DNA from: Novosphingobium sp. SG707
Lineage (GTDB): Bacteria > Pseudomonadota > Alphaproteobacteria > Sphingomonadales > Sphingomonadaceae
Reading direction: 5' to 3'
NCBI RefSeq assembly: GCF_012275515.1
Contig: NZ_JAAZQL010000006.1
Coordinates: 124,001 to 188,000, forward strand
Length of the DNA: 64,000 bases
This document shows positions 25,243-33,344 of this stretch, piece by piece; within the stretch, counting starts at the first letter, position 1, and every line of letters begins with the position of its first letter. Position numbers and translations under genes: made by a program. Below the pieces are notes generated by a model that saw only the letters and a program-made list of their open reading frames with translations, ran no database searches and was not told where the DNA came from.

Positions 25243-27084
25243 ATGCCTGCCTATCGTTCACGCACCTCCACCCATGGCCGCAATATGGCGGGCGCGCGGG
25301 GCCTGTGGCGCGCCACCGGCATGAAGGACAGCGATTTCGGCAAGCCGATCATTGCCGTGGTCAACAGCTTTACCCAGTTCGTGCCGGGCCACGTTCACCT
25401 GAAAGATCTGGGCCAGATGGTCGCGCGCGAGATCGAGGCGGCAGGCGGCGTGGCCAAGGAATTCAACACGATCGCCATCGACGATGGCATCGCGATGGGC
25501 CATGACGGCATGCTCTATTCGCTGCCCAGCCGCGACCTGATCGCCGACAGCGTGGAATACATGGTCAACGGCCACTGCGCCGACGCCATGGTCTGCATCA
25601 GCAACTGCGACAAGATCACGCCCGGCATGTTGATGGCCGCGATGCGCCTGAACATCCCCGTGGTCTTCGTGTCCGGCGGGCCGATGGAGGCGGGCAAGGT
25701 CGTGCTGCGCGGCAAGGAAGTGGCGCTCGATCTGGTCGATGCGATGGTCGCGGCGGCGGATGAAGCCTATACCGATGATGAAGTGAAGACCATCGAACGG
25801 TCGGCCTGCCCCACCTGCGGCAGTTGCTCGGGCATGTTCACTGCCAATTCAATGAACTGCCTGACCGAGGCTTTGGGCCTGTCGCTGCCGGGCAATGGTT
25901 CGACGCTGGCCACGCATAGCGACCGCAAGAAACTGTTCCTGCGCGCGGGTCGTCTGGCGGTCGAGCTGTGCAAGCGTTACTATGAGCAGGACGATGAAAG
26001 CGTGCTGCCGCGCAACATCGCCAGCTTCGAAGCCTTTGAAAACGCGATGAGCCTCGACATTGCCATGGGCGGCTCGACCAACACCGTGCTCCACCTGCTG
26101 GCCGCCGCACAGGAAGCGGGCGTCAATTTCACGATGAATGACATCGACCGCCTCTCGCGCCGCGTTCCCTGCCTGTCGAAGGTGGCGCCGGCCAAGAATG
26201 ACGTGCATATGGAGGACGTTCACCGTGCGGGGGGGATCTATTCGATCCTTGGCGAACTGGAACGCGGCGGGCTGCTCCATGCCGATCTGCCCACCGTCCA
26301 CTCGCCCACTCTGCGCGATGCGCTGGCCAAGTGGGACATCGGGCGCAGCAACGATCCCGAAGTGCAGGAATTCTTCCTTGCCGCTCCCGGCGGTGTGCCG
26401 ACACAGGTGGCTTTCAGCCAGAGCCGCCGCTGGGAAAGCCTCGACACCGACCGCGAAAAGGGCGTGATCCGCAGCTGCGAACATGCGTTCAGCAAGGATG
26501 GCGGTCTGGCGGTTCTGTTCGGCAATATCGCGCTCGAAGGCTGCATAGTCAAAACGGCGGGCGTGGATGAAAGCATCCTGAAGTTCACCGGTCCTGCCAA
26601 GGTTTATGAAAGCCAGGACGCCGCGGTGACGGCGATTCTGACCGGACAGGTCGTGGCGGGCGATGTGGTTGTCATCCGCTATGAAGGGCCCAAGGGCGGT
26701 CCGGGCATGCAGGAAATGCTCTATCCCACCAGCTACTTGAAGTCGAAGGGGCTGGGCAAGGCCTGCGCGCTGATCACCGATGGTCGCTTCTCGGGCGGCA
26801 CCTCGGGCCTGTCGATCGGCCATGCTTCGCCTGAAGCTGCCGAAGGCGGCGCGATCGGCCTTGTCGAAACCGGCGATGTGATCGAGATCGACATCCCCGG
26901 TCGCACGATCAACCTTGCCGTCTCGGACGAGGTGTTGGCCGAGCGCCGCGCCGCGCAGGCGGCCAAGGGCTGGCACCCGGCCAAGGAGCGTCCGCGCAAG
27001 GTTTCGACCGCTCTGAAGGCCTATGCCGCGATGACCACCAGCGCGGCCAAGGGCGCGGTGCGGGATCTCTCGCAACTGAAATGA
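25243..27084 (+). CDS. ilvD: Dihydroxy-acid dehydratase
   Basis: A 613-residue enzyme of valine, leucine and isoleucine synthesis, which dehydrates 2,3-dihydroxy-acids to 2-oxo-acids. Iron-sulfur ligands are seen in CISNCDKITPGM and in CPTCGSCSGMFTANSMNCL; the C-terminus has TDGRFSGGTSGLSIGHASPEAA. ATG 25243 (MPAYRSRTSTHGRNMAGARGLWRATG) matches the family start and has a CGGAG site. The frame is open further upstream without support. nnrDE overlaps its stop. Confidence 0.97.
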   Translation: MPAYRSRTSTHGRNMAGARGLWRATGMKDSDFGKPIIAVVNSFTQFVPGHVHLKDLGQMVAREIEAAGGVAKEFNTIAIDDGIAMGHDGMLYSLPSRDLIADSVEYMVNGHCADAMVCISNCDKITPGMLMAAMRLNIPVVFVSGGPMEAGKVVLRGKEVALDLVDAMVAAADEAYTDDEVKTIERSACPTCGSCSGMFTANSMNCLTEALGLSLPGNGSTLATHSDRKKLFLRAGRLAVELCKRYYEQDDESVLPRNIASFEAFENAMSLDIAMGGSTNTVLHLLAAAQEAGVNFTMNDIDRLSRRVPCLSKVAPAKNDVHMEDVHRAGGIYSILGELERGGLLHADLPTVHSPTLRDALAKWDIGRSNDPEVQEFFLAAPGGVPTQVAFSQSRRWESLDTDREKGVIRSCEHAFSKDGGLAVLFGNIALEGCIVKTAGVDESILKFTGPAKVYESQDAAVTAILTGQVVAGDVVVIRYEGPKGGPGMQEMLYPTSYLKSKGLGKACALITDGRFSGGTSGLSIGHASPEAAEGGAIGLVETGDVIEIDIPGRTINLAVSDEVLAERRAAQAAKGWHPAKERPRKVSTALKAYAAMTTSAAKGAVRDLSQLK

Positions 27085-28463
27085 TCGCTCACGCCCAGAT
27101 CCTGTCCGCCGACCAGATGCGCGCCGCCGAAGGCGCGCTGATGGCGGGCGGGATCGGCGTGGATGAATTGATGCAGCGCGCGGGGAACGGGGCGGCGGAT
27201 TATGTCTGGCGCATCGTCGGTCCCTCGCGGCGCGTGACAGTGTTGACCGGGCCGGGCAACAATGGCGGCGACGGCTGGGTCATTGCCGAGGCGATCCGGC
27301 GGCGGGGCGGCCATGTTGTGGTAGTTCCTGCCGCAGAGCCTCGCACCGATGCGGCGCGGGTGGCGCGTTCGCTCTATTCCGGCGCAGTGGTTGATAGCCC
27401 AGTGGATGGCCCAGTGGATGGCGATGTGCTGGTCGATTGTCTGTTCGGCACCGGGCTGACGCGCGGGTTGGGCGAGGCGGATCTGGCGTTGCTGAATGGT
27501 CTGGCGGCGCGCCATGGCAAACGGATCGCGGTTGATCTGCCCAGCGGCGTGGCCACCGATACGGGCGCGGCATTGAATGATGGCCTGCCCGATTATCACC
27601 TGACGATAGCGCTGGGCGCGTGGAAGCCTGCGCATTTCCTGATGCCTGCGATGGCGCGGATGGGGGAGCTGCGGCTGGTCGATATCGGCTGCGGCGCGGT
27701 GGAGGACGCGGGTCAGGTGATCGGGCGGCCCCGGTTTCATGCCCCTTCTGTCGATGCGCATAAATACCGGCGGGGGCTGCTGGGCGTGGTGGCGGGTGCG
27801 ATGCCCGGCGCGACGGTGCTGGCGGCCACGGCGGCGCAGGGTGCGGGCGCGGGCTATGTCAAAGTGCTTTGCGATTCTCCTCTGACGGTGCCTGTCGATC
27901 TGGTCTGCGCACGGGCGGATTTTTCCGATGATCGGATCGCGGCGCTGTTGGTCGGGCCGGGGCTTGGGAGAAATGCGGCGGGCCATTTCCTGCTGGCCGA
28001 GGCATTGGCCGCGACGCGGCCGACGGTGCTGGACGCTGACGGATGTCATTTGCTTTCCAAAGGGATGATGGCCACAATTGCCACGCCGCATGAGGGTGAA
28101 CTGGTCGCGCTGGAGCATCATTTCGGCAGCCATGGCGAGGACAAGATCTCCCGCGCCCGCAATCTGGCACAGGCGAGCGGGATGGTGATCGTGGCCAAGG
28201 GGCCGGATACGATAGTCGCAGCGCCCGATGGCCGCTGGGCCGCCGCGCCGCGTGCTTCAAGCTGGCTTTCCACGGCGGGGACTGGGGATGTGCTGGCGGG
28301 CGCGATTGCCAGCAGGCTGGCCACCGGGGCCGAACCTTTCGCGGCGGCTTGCGAAGGCGTTTGGCTGCATGGTGAGGCGGCGCGGATCACGCCGCCGCCT
28401 TTTTCTGCCGGGGAACTGGCCAAATCCATCGCAAAAGCCTATCGGGCCAGCCTCCAGAGTTAA
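27081..28463 (+). CDS. nnrDE: Bifunctional NAD(P)H-hydrate epimerase / ADP-dependent hydratase
   Basis: A 460-residue metabolite-repair enzyme. The N-terminal half (about 1-210) is the YjeF_N epimerase, with TGPGNNGGDGWVIAEAIRRRG and DCLFGTGLTRGL. The C-terminal half is the ribokinase-like dehydratase, with TPHEGELVALE, VIVAKGPDTIVAAPDG and STAGTGDVLAGAI. Together they convert both epimers of hydrated NAD(P)H back to NAD(P)H. The ATGA overlap with ilvD indicates coupling. Confidence 0.92.
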   Translation: MIAHAQILSADQMRAAEGALMAGGIGVDELMQRAGNGAADYVWRIVGPSRRVTVLTGPGNNGGDGWVIAEAIRRRGGHVVVVPAAEPRTDAARVARSLYSGAVVDSPVDGPVDGDVLVDCLFGTGLTRGLGEADLALLNGLAARHGKRIAVDLPSGVATDTGAALNDGLPDYHLTIALGAWKPAHFLMPAMARMGELRLVDIGCGAVEDAGQVIGRPRFHAPSVDAHKYRRGLLGVVAGAMPGATVLAATAAQGAGAGYVKVLCDSPLTVPVDLVCARADFSDDRIAALLVGPGLGRNAAGHFLLAEALAATRPTVLDADGCHLLSKGMMATIATPHEGELVALEHHFGSHGEDKISRARNLAQASGMVIVAKGPDTIVAAPDGRWAAAPRASSWLSTAGTGDVLAGAIASRLATGAEPFAAACEGVWLHGEAARITPPPFSAGELAKSIAKAYRASLQS

Positions 28464-28472
28464 GGGGCCAGC

Positions 28473-29672
28473 ATGAGTGACGATCCGATCCTGCGCATTG
28501 CCGCCAAGGGCGATGGCATAACCGCCAGCGGGGCCTATGTGGCCGGGGCTGCGCCGGGGGATGTGTTGCGCTCGGATGGCTCGATTGCGCGCGGGGCCAA
28601 TTATGCCGCGCCCGTCTGCCGCCATTATGGCACCTGCGGGGGCTGCACACTGCAGCATGTGGGTGACGAGGCCCTGTCCGATTTCGTGCGCGACCGTGTG
28701 GTCCATGCCGCGCGGGGGCAGGGGATGGAGCCCGAGATTTTGGCGCCCACCCATCTCTCGCCCGCCGGATCGCGGCGGCGCGCTTCGCTGCGCGCGGCGC
28801 GGGTGGGCGGCGCCATCGCTCTGGGCTATTCCGAGGGCGGGTCGCACAAGCTGGTCGATCTGAAGGAATGCCCGGTGTTGGCGCCCGAACTGGTGGCGGT
28901 GCTGGGGCCTTTGCGCAAATTGCTGGCGCGGCGCGATGGACGCTTTGCCGTGGAAGTGGACCTGACGTTGGCCAGTCAGGGCGTGGATGTTGCGCTGAAA
29001 GGCCTGACGGTCGAAGGGTTGCAGCAGACCGAGGCGATGCTGGACTTTGCCCGCGACAATGGGCTGGCCCGGCTTTCGCTCGATCAGGGCTATGGGCCGG
29101 AGAGCCTGTGGGAGCCCGACGGCGTGACGGTCAACCTGTCGGGCGTCGAAGCACCTCTGCCGCCCGGCGCCTTCCTTCAGGCCACGCTGGATGGCGAACA
29201 GGCGCTGGTGGGTGCGGCGGTGGAATGGCTCAAGGGCGTGTCGCCGGTGGCCGATCTGTTCGCCGGGCTGGGGACTTTCGCCTTCGCATTGGCCAAGGCT
29301 GGATCGAAGGTCTTGGCGGCCGAGGCTGATCAGGCCGCCTTCCTCGCCTGCAAATCGGCGGCGGGGCGCAGCGGGCTGATCGTTCATCCGCTGCACCGCG
29401 ATCTGTTCCGCAATCCGTTGATGCCCGACGAACTCAATCGCTTTGGCGGCGTGGTGCTGGACCCGCCGCGCGCGGGCGCGCGCGAGCAGGTGGGGCGCAT
29501 CGCCGCCAGCACGGTCAAGCGCGTGGTCTATATCAGTTGCAACCCGTCAAGCTGGGCGCGCGATGCGGCCCAGTTGATCGAGGGGGGCTATCGGCTGGCC
29601 GAATTGCGTCCGGTGGGGCAATTCCGCTGGACCACGCATGTGGAACTCGCCAGCCTGTTTTTGCGCGATTAA
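28473..29672 (+). CDS. TrmA/RlmD-family RNA (uracil-C5) methyltransferase
   Basis: A 399-residue class I SAM-dependent methyltransferase. It shows the Fe-S-type cysteines CRHYGTCGGCTLQH, the SAM block VADLFAGLGTFAFALA, the DPPRAGA motif and the nucleophile motif YISCNPSSWARDA. The N-terminal TRAM domain appears short or absent. Whether the target is 23S rRNA U1939/U747 or tRNA U54 cannot be told. It follows nnrDE by 9 bp. Confidence 0.88.
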   Translation: MSDDPILRIAAKGDGITASGAYVAGAAPGDVLRSDGSIARGANYAAPVCRHYGTCGGCTLQHVGDEALSDFVRDRVVHAARGQGMEPEILAPTHLSPAGSRRRASLRAARVGGAIALGYSEGGSHKLVDLKECPVLAPELVAVLGPLRKLLARRDGRFAVEVDLTLASQGVDVALKGLTVEGLQQTEAMLDFARDNGLARLSLDQGYGPESLWEPDGVTVNLSGVEAPLPPGAFLQATLDGEQALVGAAVEWLKGVSPVADLFAGLGTFAFALAKAGSKVLAAEADQAAFLACKSAAGRSGLIVHPLHRDLFRNPLMPDELNRFGGVVLDPPRAGAREQVGRIAASTVKRVVYISCNPSSWARDAAQLIEGGYRLAELRPVGQFRWTTHVELASLFLRD

Positions 29673-29688
29673 TTCGGGCCGGGGCGCA

Positions 29689-30351
29689 TTACGCGCCCCG
29701 ATACCGGCGGATGACGATCAGGCGATAGTAACCCAGCGGGCCGTCATGGGCCTCCACCGAGGCGATGCTGCCCGCCAGATGGTGGGCGACGTCGGCCAGA
29801 TCGGGGCGGGGGCTGACATGGAAATGTGCCAGCCAGCGCATCAGCACCCAGCGCAAGGGCGCGGGCAGCCCGCGCGCATCGCCGAAATCGACAATATGCA
29901 GCTCGCCCCCCGGCGCCAGCACGGCGATGCCTTGGGCGATGGCCTCTTCCCATGCCGGGATCATCGAGAGGGCAAAGGAAATCATCACCCGTTCGAAATG
30001 CGGGCGGCCAAACAGGTCCTGCGCATCAAATTCGCAGGCATCGCCCACGGCCAGACGCGCGCGGGCGCCCAGCCGGTCCTGCGCGGTTTCCAGCATCAGG
30101 GGAGAAATATCCAGCCCATGGATCTGCGTCTTGGGCCACAGTTCGCGCACCAGCGAGAGGTTGCGCCCAGTGCCGCAGCCCACTTCGAGCACCGCGCTGC
30201 CATAGGGCATACGCAGGCCCCGGATCAGCCGGTCGCGGCCGAACAGGAAATATTTGCGCGTGACATCATAGATATGGCGTTGCCAGCGATAGACGCTGTC
30301 CATCAGATCGCCATGGGTTTCGAGAGCAGGTGCGGTAGCCATGGGGATCAT
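29689..30351 (-). CDS. btaB: BtaB-type N-methyltransferase of betaine lipid synthesis
   Basis: A 220-residue SAM-dependent methyltransferase. DSVYRWQRHIYDVTRKYFLFGRDRLIRGL and the SAM motif VLEVGCGTGRNLSLV match BtaB, which trimethylates diacylglyceryl-homoserine to DGTS, a phosphorus-free membrane lipid. Its ATG overlaps the btaA stop (ATGA). The paired genes make the assignment firm, although a phospholipid N-methyltransferase role would be possible for the protein alone. It converges with the RNA methyltransferase gene. Confidence 0.9.
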   Translation of the reverse strand: MIPMATAPALETHGDLMDSVYRWQRHIYDVTRKYFLFGRDRLIRGLRMPYGSAVLEVGCGTGRNLSLVRELWPKTQIHGLDISPLMLETAQDRLGARARLAVGDACEFDAQDLFGRPHFERVMISFALSMIPAWEEAIAQGIAVLAPGGELHIVDFGDARGLPAPLRWVLMRWLAHFHVSPRPDLADVAHHLAGSIASVEAHDGPLGYYRLIVIRRYRGA

Positions 30352-31586
30352 CCCTTGAAGCGATAGAGGTGGAGGCCGCCATAGATCGAGGAGCGGTCGG
30401 CGCGGATCAGGCTGCGCGCTTCGGCCTCGCTGTAGTCCCAGCGCGAGAGGGTTTCCTCAGGCACGCGGCCGGGCAGGAGTGTTTCCTCGGCCGCCGTGCG
30501 GAACAGGACGCGCGCGCCGGGCCGGGCGGTGCGGGTGATCTGTTGCCACAGGTCGGTCAATTGCGCGTCGCTCATCCAGTCCTGCGCGTCGAGCAGGATG
30601 TAGCGGTCTAGGCTGGCGTCGGGTTGCTCGCGCAGATGGTCGGTGAAATTGACATGACGCCAGTCGATGCGGTCGATGCGGTCGCGCACCTTCGCGTAAT
30701 TGGCGGGCTGAAGATAGGGTGGCAGCGGCGCGTCCGGCCCCTTGCCATAGCCGCGGTTGAAGGCCTGCCATGCGAAGTAATTTTCGCCCACGGCAAAGTC
30801 GCAGGCCAGTTTTTCCAGCCGCGCGCGCAGCACGTTGGCCATGCGCTGATCGCCCGCCAGCGCGTCAAATTGCGCAGGGGGGATGCCGAGGCCATAGAGG
30901 CTGGCGGGCTGGTTGGTCAGCCAGCGGATGAAGCGTTTGTCGAACACGGGCGCGATCTTTTCATCAAAAATGCGGCGCTGGTCCTCGATGCTCTGCGCCT
31001 CCAGAATGGCGCGCAGATCGACGCGATAGAGGCGGGCGACGAAATGGGCCATGCCGATGAAATTGCCCAGCAGGCCGCGCTTATAGATCCCGCTGGCAAA
31101 GCCGCCGATTCGCTTGCGCCCGGCCAGATCGCGCCCTTCCCAATAGCGGCGGGTGGGTTCATCGAGATGCGGCGCGAGATATTGACGATAGGCGGCCAGA
31201 TTGGCCTTGTTGTCGGCCTCGACAAAGAAACGGCGCAGCGATTCGTAATCAGGCAGGTGACGAAACGCGGCATATTTCAGCCGCCCCAGCGCAATATGCG
31301 CGGTGTTGAGGTCCACCGCCGTGATCTGCGCCGGATCGGCCACCAGATAGGACAGCGCATTGCACGAGCCCGAGGCGATGGTAACGATCCGGCTGTCAGG
31401 CGCGATTTCCAGCGCGGCCATGTCCACCACTGGATCTTCCCAGATCTGAGCATAGACCAGGCCGCGAAAAGCCAGCGCAAAGGCCCGGTCGGCAAGGCGT
31501 TCGCGCCGGGGGGCATGGCTGCGCACCACGGCCCTGTCGATAATATGCGGGTCGGTAATAGGGCTGGCACGCATAGGGGCGGACAT
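30348..31586 (-). CDS. btaA: BtaA: SAM:diacylglycerol 3-amino-3-carboxypropyltransferase
   Basis: A 412-residue DUF3419-family protein, close to the usual length of bacterial BtaA. It moves the 3-amino-3-carboxypropyl group from SAM to diacylglycerol, giving diacylglyceryl-homoserine. The sequence shows LVYAQIWEDPVVDMAALEI, the nucleotide-binding IVTIASGSCNALSYL, ITAVDLNTAHIALG and SLDRYILLDAQDWM. ATG 31586 is chosen because a GGAGA site lies about 11 bp upstream; the upstream ATGs at 31625 and beyond have none. Pho-box-like repeats lie 40-90 bp upstream. Confidence 0.92.
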   Translation of the reverse strand: MSAPMRASPITDPHIIDRAVVRSHAPRRERLADRAFALAFRGLVYAQIWEDPVVDMAALEIAPDSRIVTIASGSCNALSYLVADPAQITAVDLNTAHIALGRLKYAAFRHLPDYESLRRFFVEADNKANLAAYRQYLAPHLDEPTRRYWEGRDLAGRKRIGGFASGIYKRGLLGNFIGMAHFVARLYRVDLRAILEAQSIEDQRRIFDEKIAPVFDKRFIRWLTNQPASLYGLGIPPAQFDALAGDQRMANVLRARLEKLACDFAVGENYFAWQAFNRGYGKGPDAPLPPYLQPANYAKVRDRIDRIDWRHVNFTDHLREQPDASLDRYILLDAQDWMSDAQLTDLWQQITRTARPGARVLFRTAAEETLLPGRVPEETLSRWDYSEAEARSLIRADRSSIYGGLHLYRFKG

Positions 31587-31625
31587 GGGCGACTTGTCTC
31601 CGGCTGAACTATTTTCAGCGCTCAT

Positions 31626-31676
31626 ATGACCGGTGCGTTGCGCTGCCATGACGCGGCCGTGACGGTTTGGCGACAA
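31626..31676 (-). promoter_or_regulatory. Pho-box-like direct repeats upstream of btaA
   Basis: On the minus strand GTC(A/G) half-sites begin at 31674, 31663, 31652 and 31630, that is, at steps of 11, 11 and 22 bp. The best pair reads CCGTCAC-GGCC-GCGTCAT against the PhoB consensus CTGTCAT-N4-CTGTCAT. They point toward btaA. In other alphaproteobacteria btaAB is induced by phosphate starvation, which supports the reading. Confidence 0.65.
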
Positions 31677-31711
31677 TTGGGCCTATCAAGGCATGTTGTG
31701 CTGTCACAATA

Positions 31712-31771
31712 CGGCCCTATATGGCGGCATTCGGATTTTTCAGGGCCGGGCATCAGCGCCGGCCCGTTTTT
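31712..31771 (+). promoter_or_regulatory. Possible transcription attenuator in the carboxynorspermidine synthase leader
   Basis: GGGCCGG (31743-31749) pairs with CCGGCCC (31759-31765) and is followed by GTTTTT, an intrinsic-terminator shape, which ends only 14 bp before the start codon at 31786. Upstream, CGGCCCT (31712-31718) is perfectly complementary to AGGGCCG (31742-31748), so an alternative anti-terminator helix can form. The ribosome site TGGAG follows the T-run. This arrangement suggests regulated read-through; the signal is unknown. Confidence 0.5.
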
Positions 31772-31785
31772 ATGGAGTTTCGCCC

Positions 31786-32997
31786 ATGGGCAAGGTTCTG
31801 GTGATTGGCGCCGGCGGCGTCGGCTCGGTGGCGGTGCACAAGATGGCGATGAATGCGGATATCTTTTCCGACATCCATCTGGCCAGCCGCACCAAGAGCA
31901 AGTGCGATGCGATTGCCGTGTCGGTCAAGGAACGCACGGGTGTCGATATCGCCACCTATGCGATCGATGCCGAGGACGTGCCCGCGCTGGCCGCTCTCAT
32001 CAAGCAGATCGGGCCCAAGCTGGTGGTCAATCTGGCGCTGCCCTATCAGGATCTGACGATCATGGACGCCTGCCTGATCGCGGGCGCGCATTATATGGAC
32101 ACCGCGAACTATGAGCCCAAGGACGTGGCCAAGTTCGAATATCACTGGCAGTGGGCCTATCAGGATCGCTTCAAGGAAGCTGGCCTGACCGCGCTGCTGG
32201 GCAGCGGTTTCGATCCGGGCGTGACCTCGGTTTTTGCGATGTGGCTCAAGAAGCATAAGCTGAAAACCATCCGCCAGCTCGACATTCTCGACTGCAACGG
32301 CGGCGATCATGGGCAGGCCTTTGCCACCAACTTCAACCCGGAAATCAACATCCGCGAAGTGACCGCGCCCGCGCGCCACTGGGAAGGCGGCCAGTTCGTC
32401 GAAACCCCGGCGATGGCCAACAAGGTCCAGTTCGACTTTGCCGAAGTCGGCCCCAAGAACATGTATATGATGTATCACGAGGAGCTGGAAAGCCTCGCCA
32501 AGTTCATCCCTGAACTGGAGCGTGCGCGTTTCTGGATGACCTTTGGCGATGAATACATCAAGCATCTGACCGTGCTGCAGAATGTGGGCATGACCCGCAT
32601 CGATCCGGTCATCTACAATGGCGTGGAAATCATTCCGCTTCAGTTCCTCAAGGCCGTTCTGCCCGAACCCAGCACGCTGGGCGCGACGACGAAGGGCAAG
32701 ACCAACATCGGCGACATCGCCACCGGCGAGGCGCTGGACGGCAGCGGCGAAAAGACGTTCTACATCAAAAACATCTGCGACCATGAAGAATGCTATGCCG
32801 AAACCGGCAATCAGGCGGTGAGCTACACCACCGGCGTTCCGGCGATGATCGGCGCGGCCATGATCATGCAGGACGTTTGGACCGGTGCGGGCGTGTTCAA
32901 CATCGAACAGTTCGATCCCGATCCCTTCATGGACATGCTCAACAAGCACGGCCTGCCCTGGTCGGTCGAAGAGCTCGACGGTCCGGTGCAGTTCTGA
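31786..32997 (+). CDS. Carboxynorspermidine synthase (saccharopine dehydrogenase-like)
   Basis: A 403-residue protein starting MGKVLVIGAGGVGSVAVHKMA, a Rossmann NAD(P) motif. It matches the carboxynorspermidine/carboxyspermidine dehydrogenase branch (YMDTANYEPKD, LLGSGFDPGVTSVFAMW, DCNGGDHG). The enzyme reductively condenses aspartate semialdehyde with a diamine (diaminopropane or putrescine). The decarboxylase for the next step lies two genes on, which fixes the pathway. ATG 31786 has a TGGAG site. The next gene overlaps by 1 bp. Confidence 0.9.
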   Translation: MGKVLVIGAGGVGSVAVHKMAMNADIFSDIHLASRTKSKCDAIAVSVKERTGVDIATYAIDAEDVPALAALIKQIGPKLVVNLALPYQDLTIMDACLIAGAHYMDTANYEPKDVAKFEYHWQWAYQDRFKEAGLTALLGSGFDPGVTSVFAMWLKKHKLKTIRQLDILDCNGGDHGQAFATNFNPEINIREVTAPARHWEGGQFVETPAMANKVQFDFAEVGPKNMYMMYHEELESLAKFIPELERARFWMTFGDEYIKHLTVLQNVGMTRIDPVIYNGVEIIPLQFLKAVLPEPSTLGATTKGKTNIGDIATGEALDGSGEKTFYIKNICDHEECYAETGNQAVSYTTGVPAMIGAAMIMQDVWTGAGVFNIEQFDPDPFMDMLNKHGLPWSVEELDGPVQF

Positions 32998-33341
32998 TGA
33001 ATTGGGGTTTGATCCTGCCCCCGCTGATGCTGGCGGGGTCGAACCTGTTCATGAATGTGGCGTGGTATGGCCATCTCAAGGCGCCGCACAAGGCGATCTG
33101 GGTGGCTGTACTGGCCTCATGGGGGCTGGCCTTTTTCGAATATTGGCTGGCCGTTCCCGCCAATCGTCTTGGGTCAAAGGCCTATTCGCTGGCCCAGCTC
33201 AAGACGATGCAGGAAGTCTTTTCGCTGGCGGGCTTCGTGCTGGTGGCATGGGCGCTGTTCGGGCAAAAGCCGGGGCTGGCGCAATTGGCGGGCTTTGCGC
33301 TGATTATCGCGGGCGCGGCGCTGATTTTCAAAGGAAACTGA
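32997..33341 (+). CDS. DUF486 (DMT-like) four-helix membrane protein
   Basis: A 114-residue protein with four hydrophobic helices (about 4-28, 37-58, 70-90 and 94-112), of the DUF486 family, which resembles small multidrug-resistance/DMT transporters. Its ATG overlaps the upstream stop as TGATG, and the decarboxylase gene starts 3 bp after its stop, so it is embedded in a polyamine operon. A transport role for a polyamine or precursor is inference from context only. Confidence 0.75.
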   Translation: MNWGLILPPLMLAGSNLFMNVAWYGHLKAPHKAIWVAVLASWGLAFFEYWLAVPANRLGSKAYSLAQLKTMQEVFSLAGFVLVAWALFGQKPGLAQLAGFALIIAGAALIFKGN

Positions 33342-33344
33342 CGC

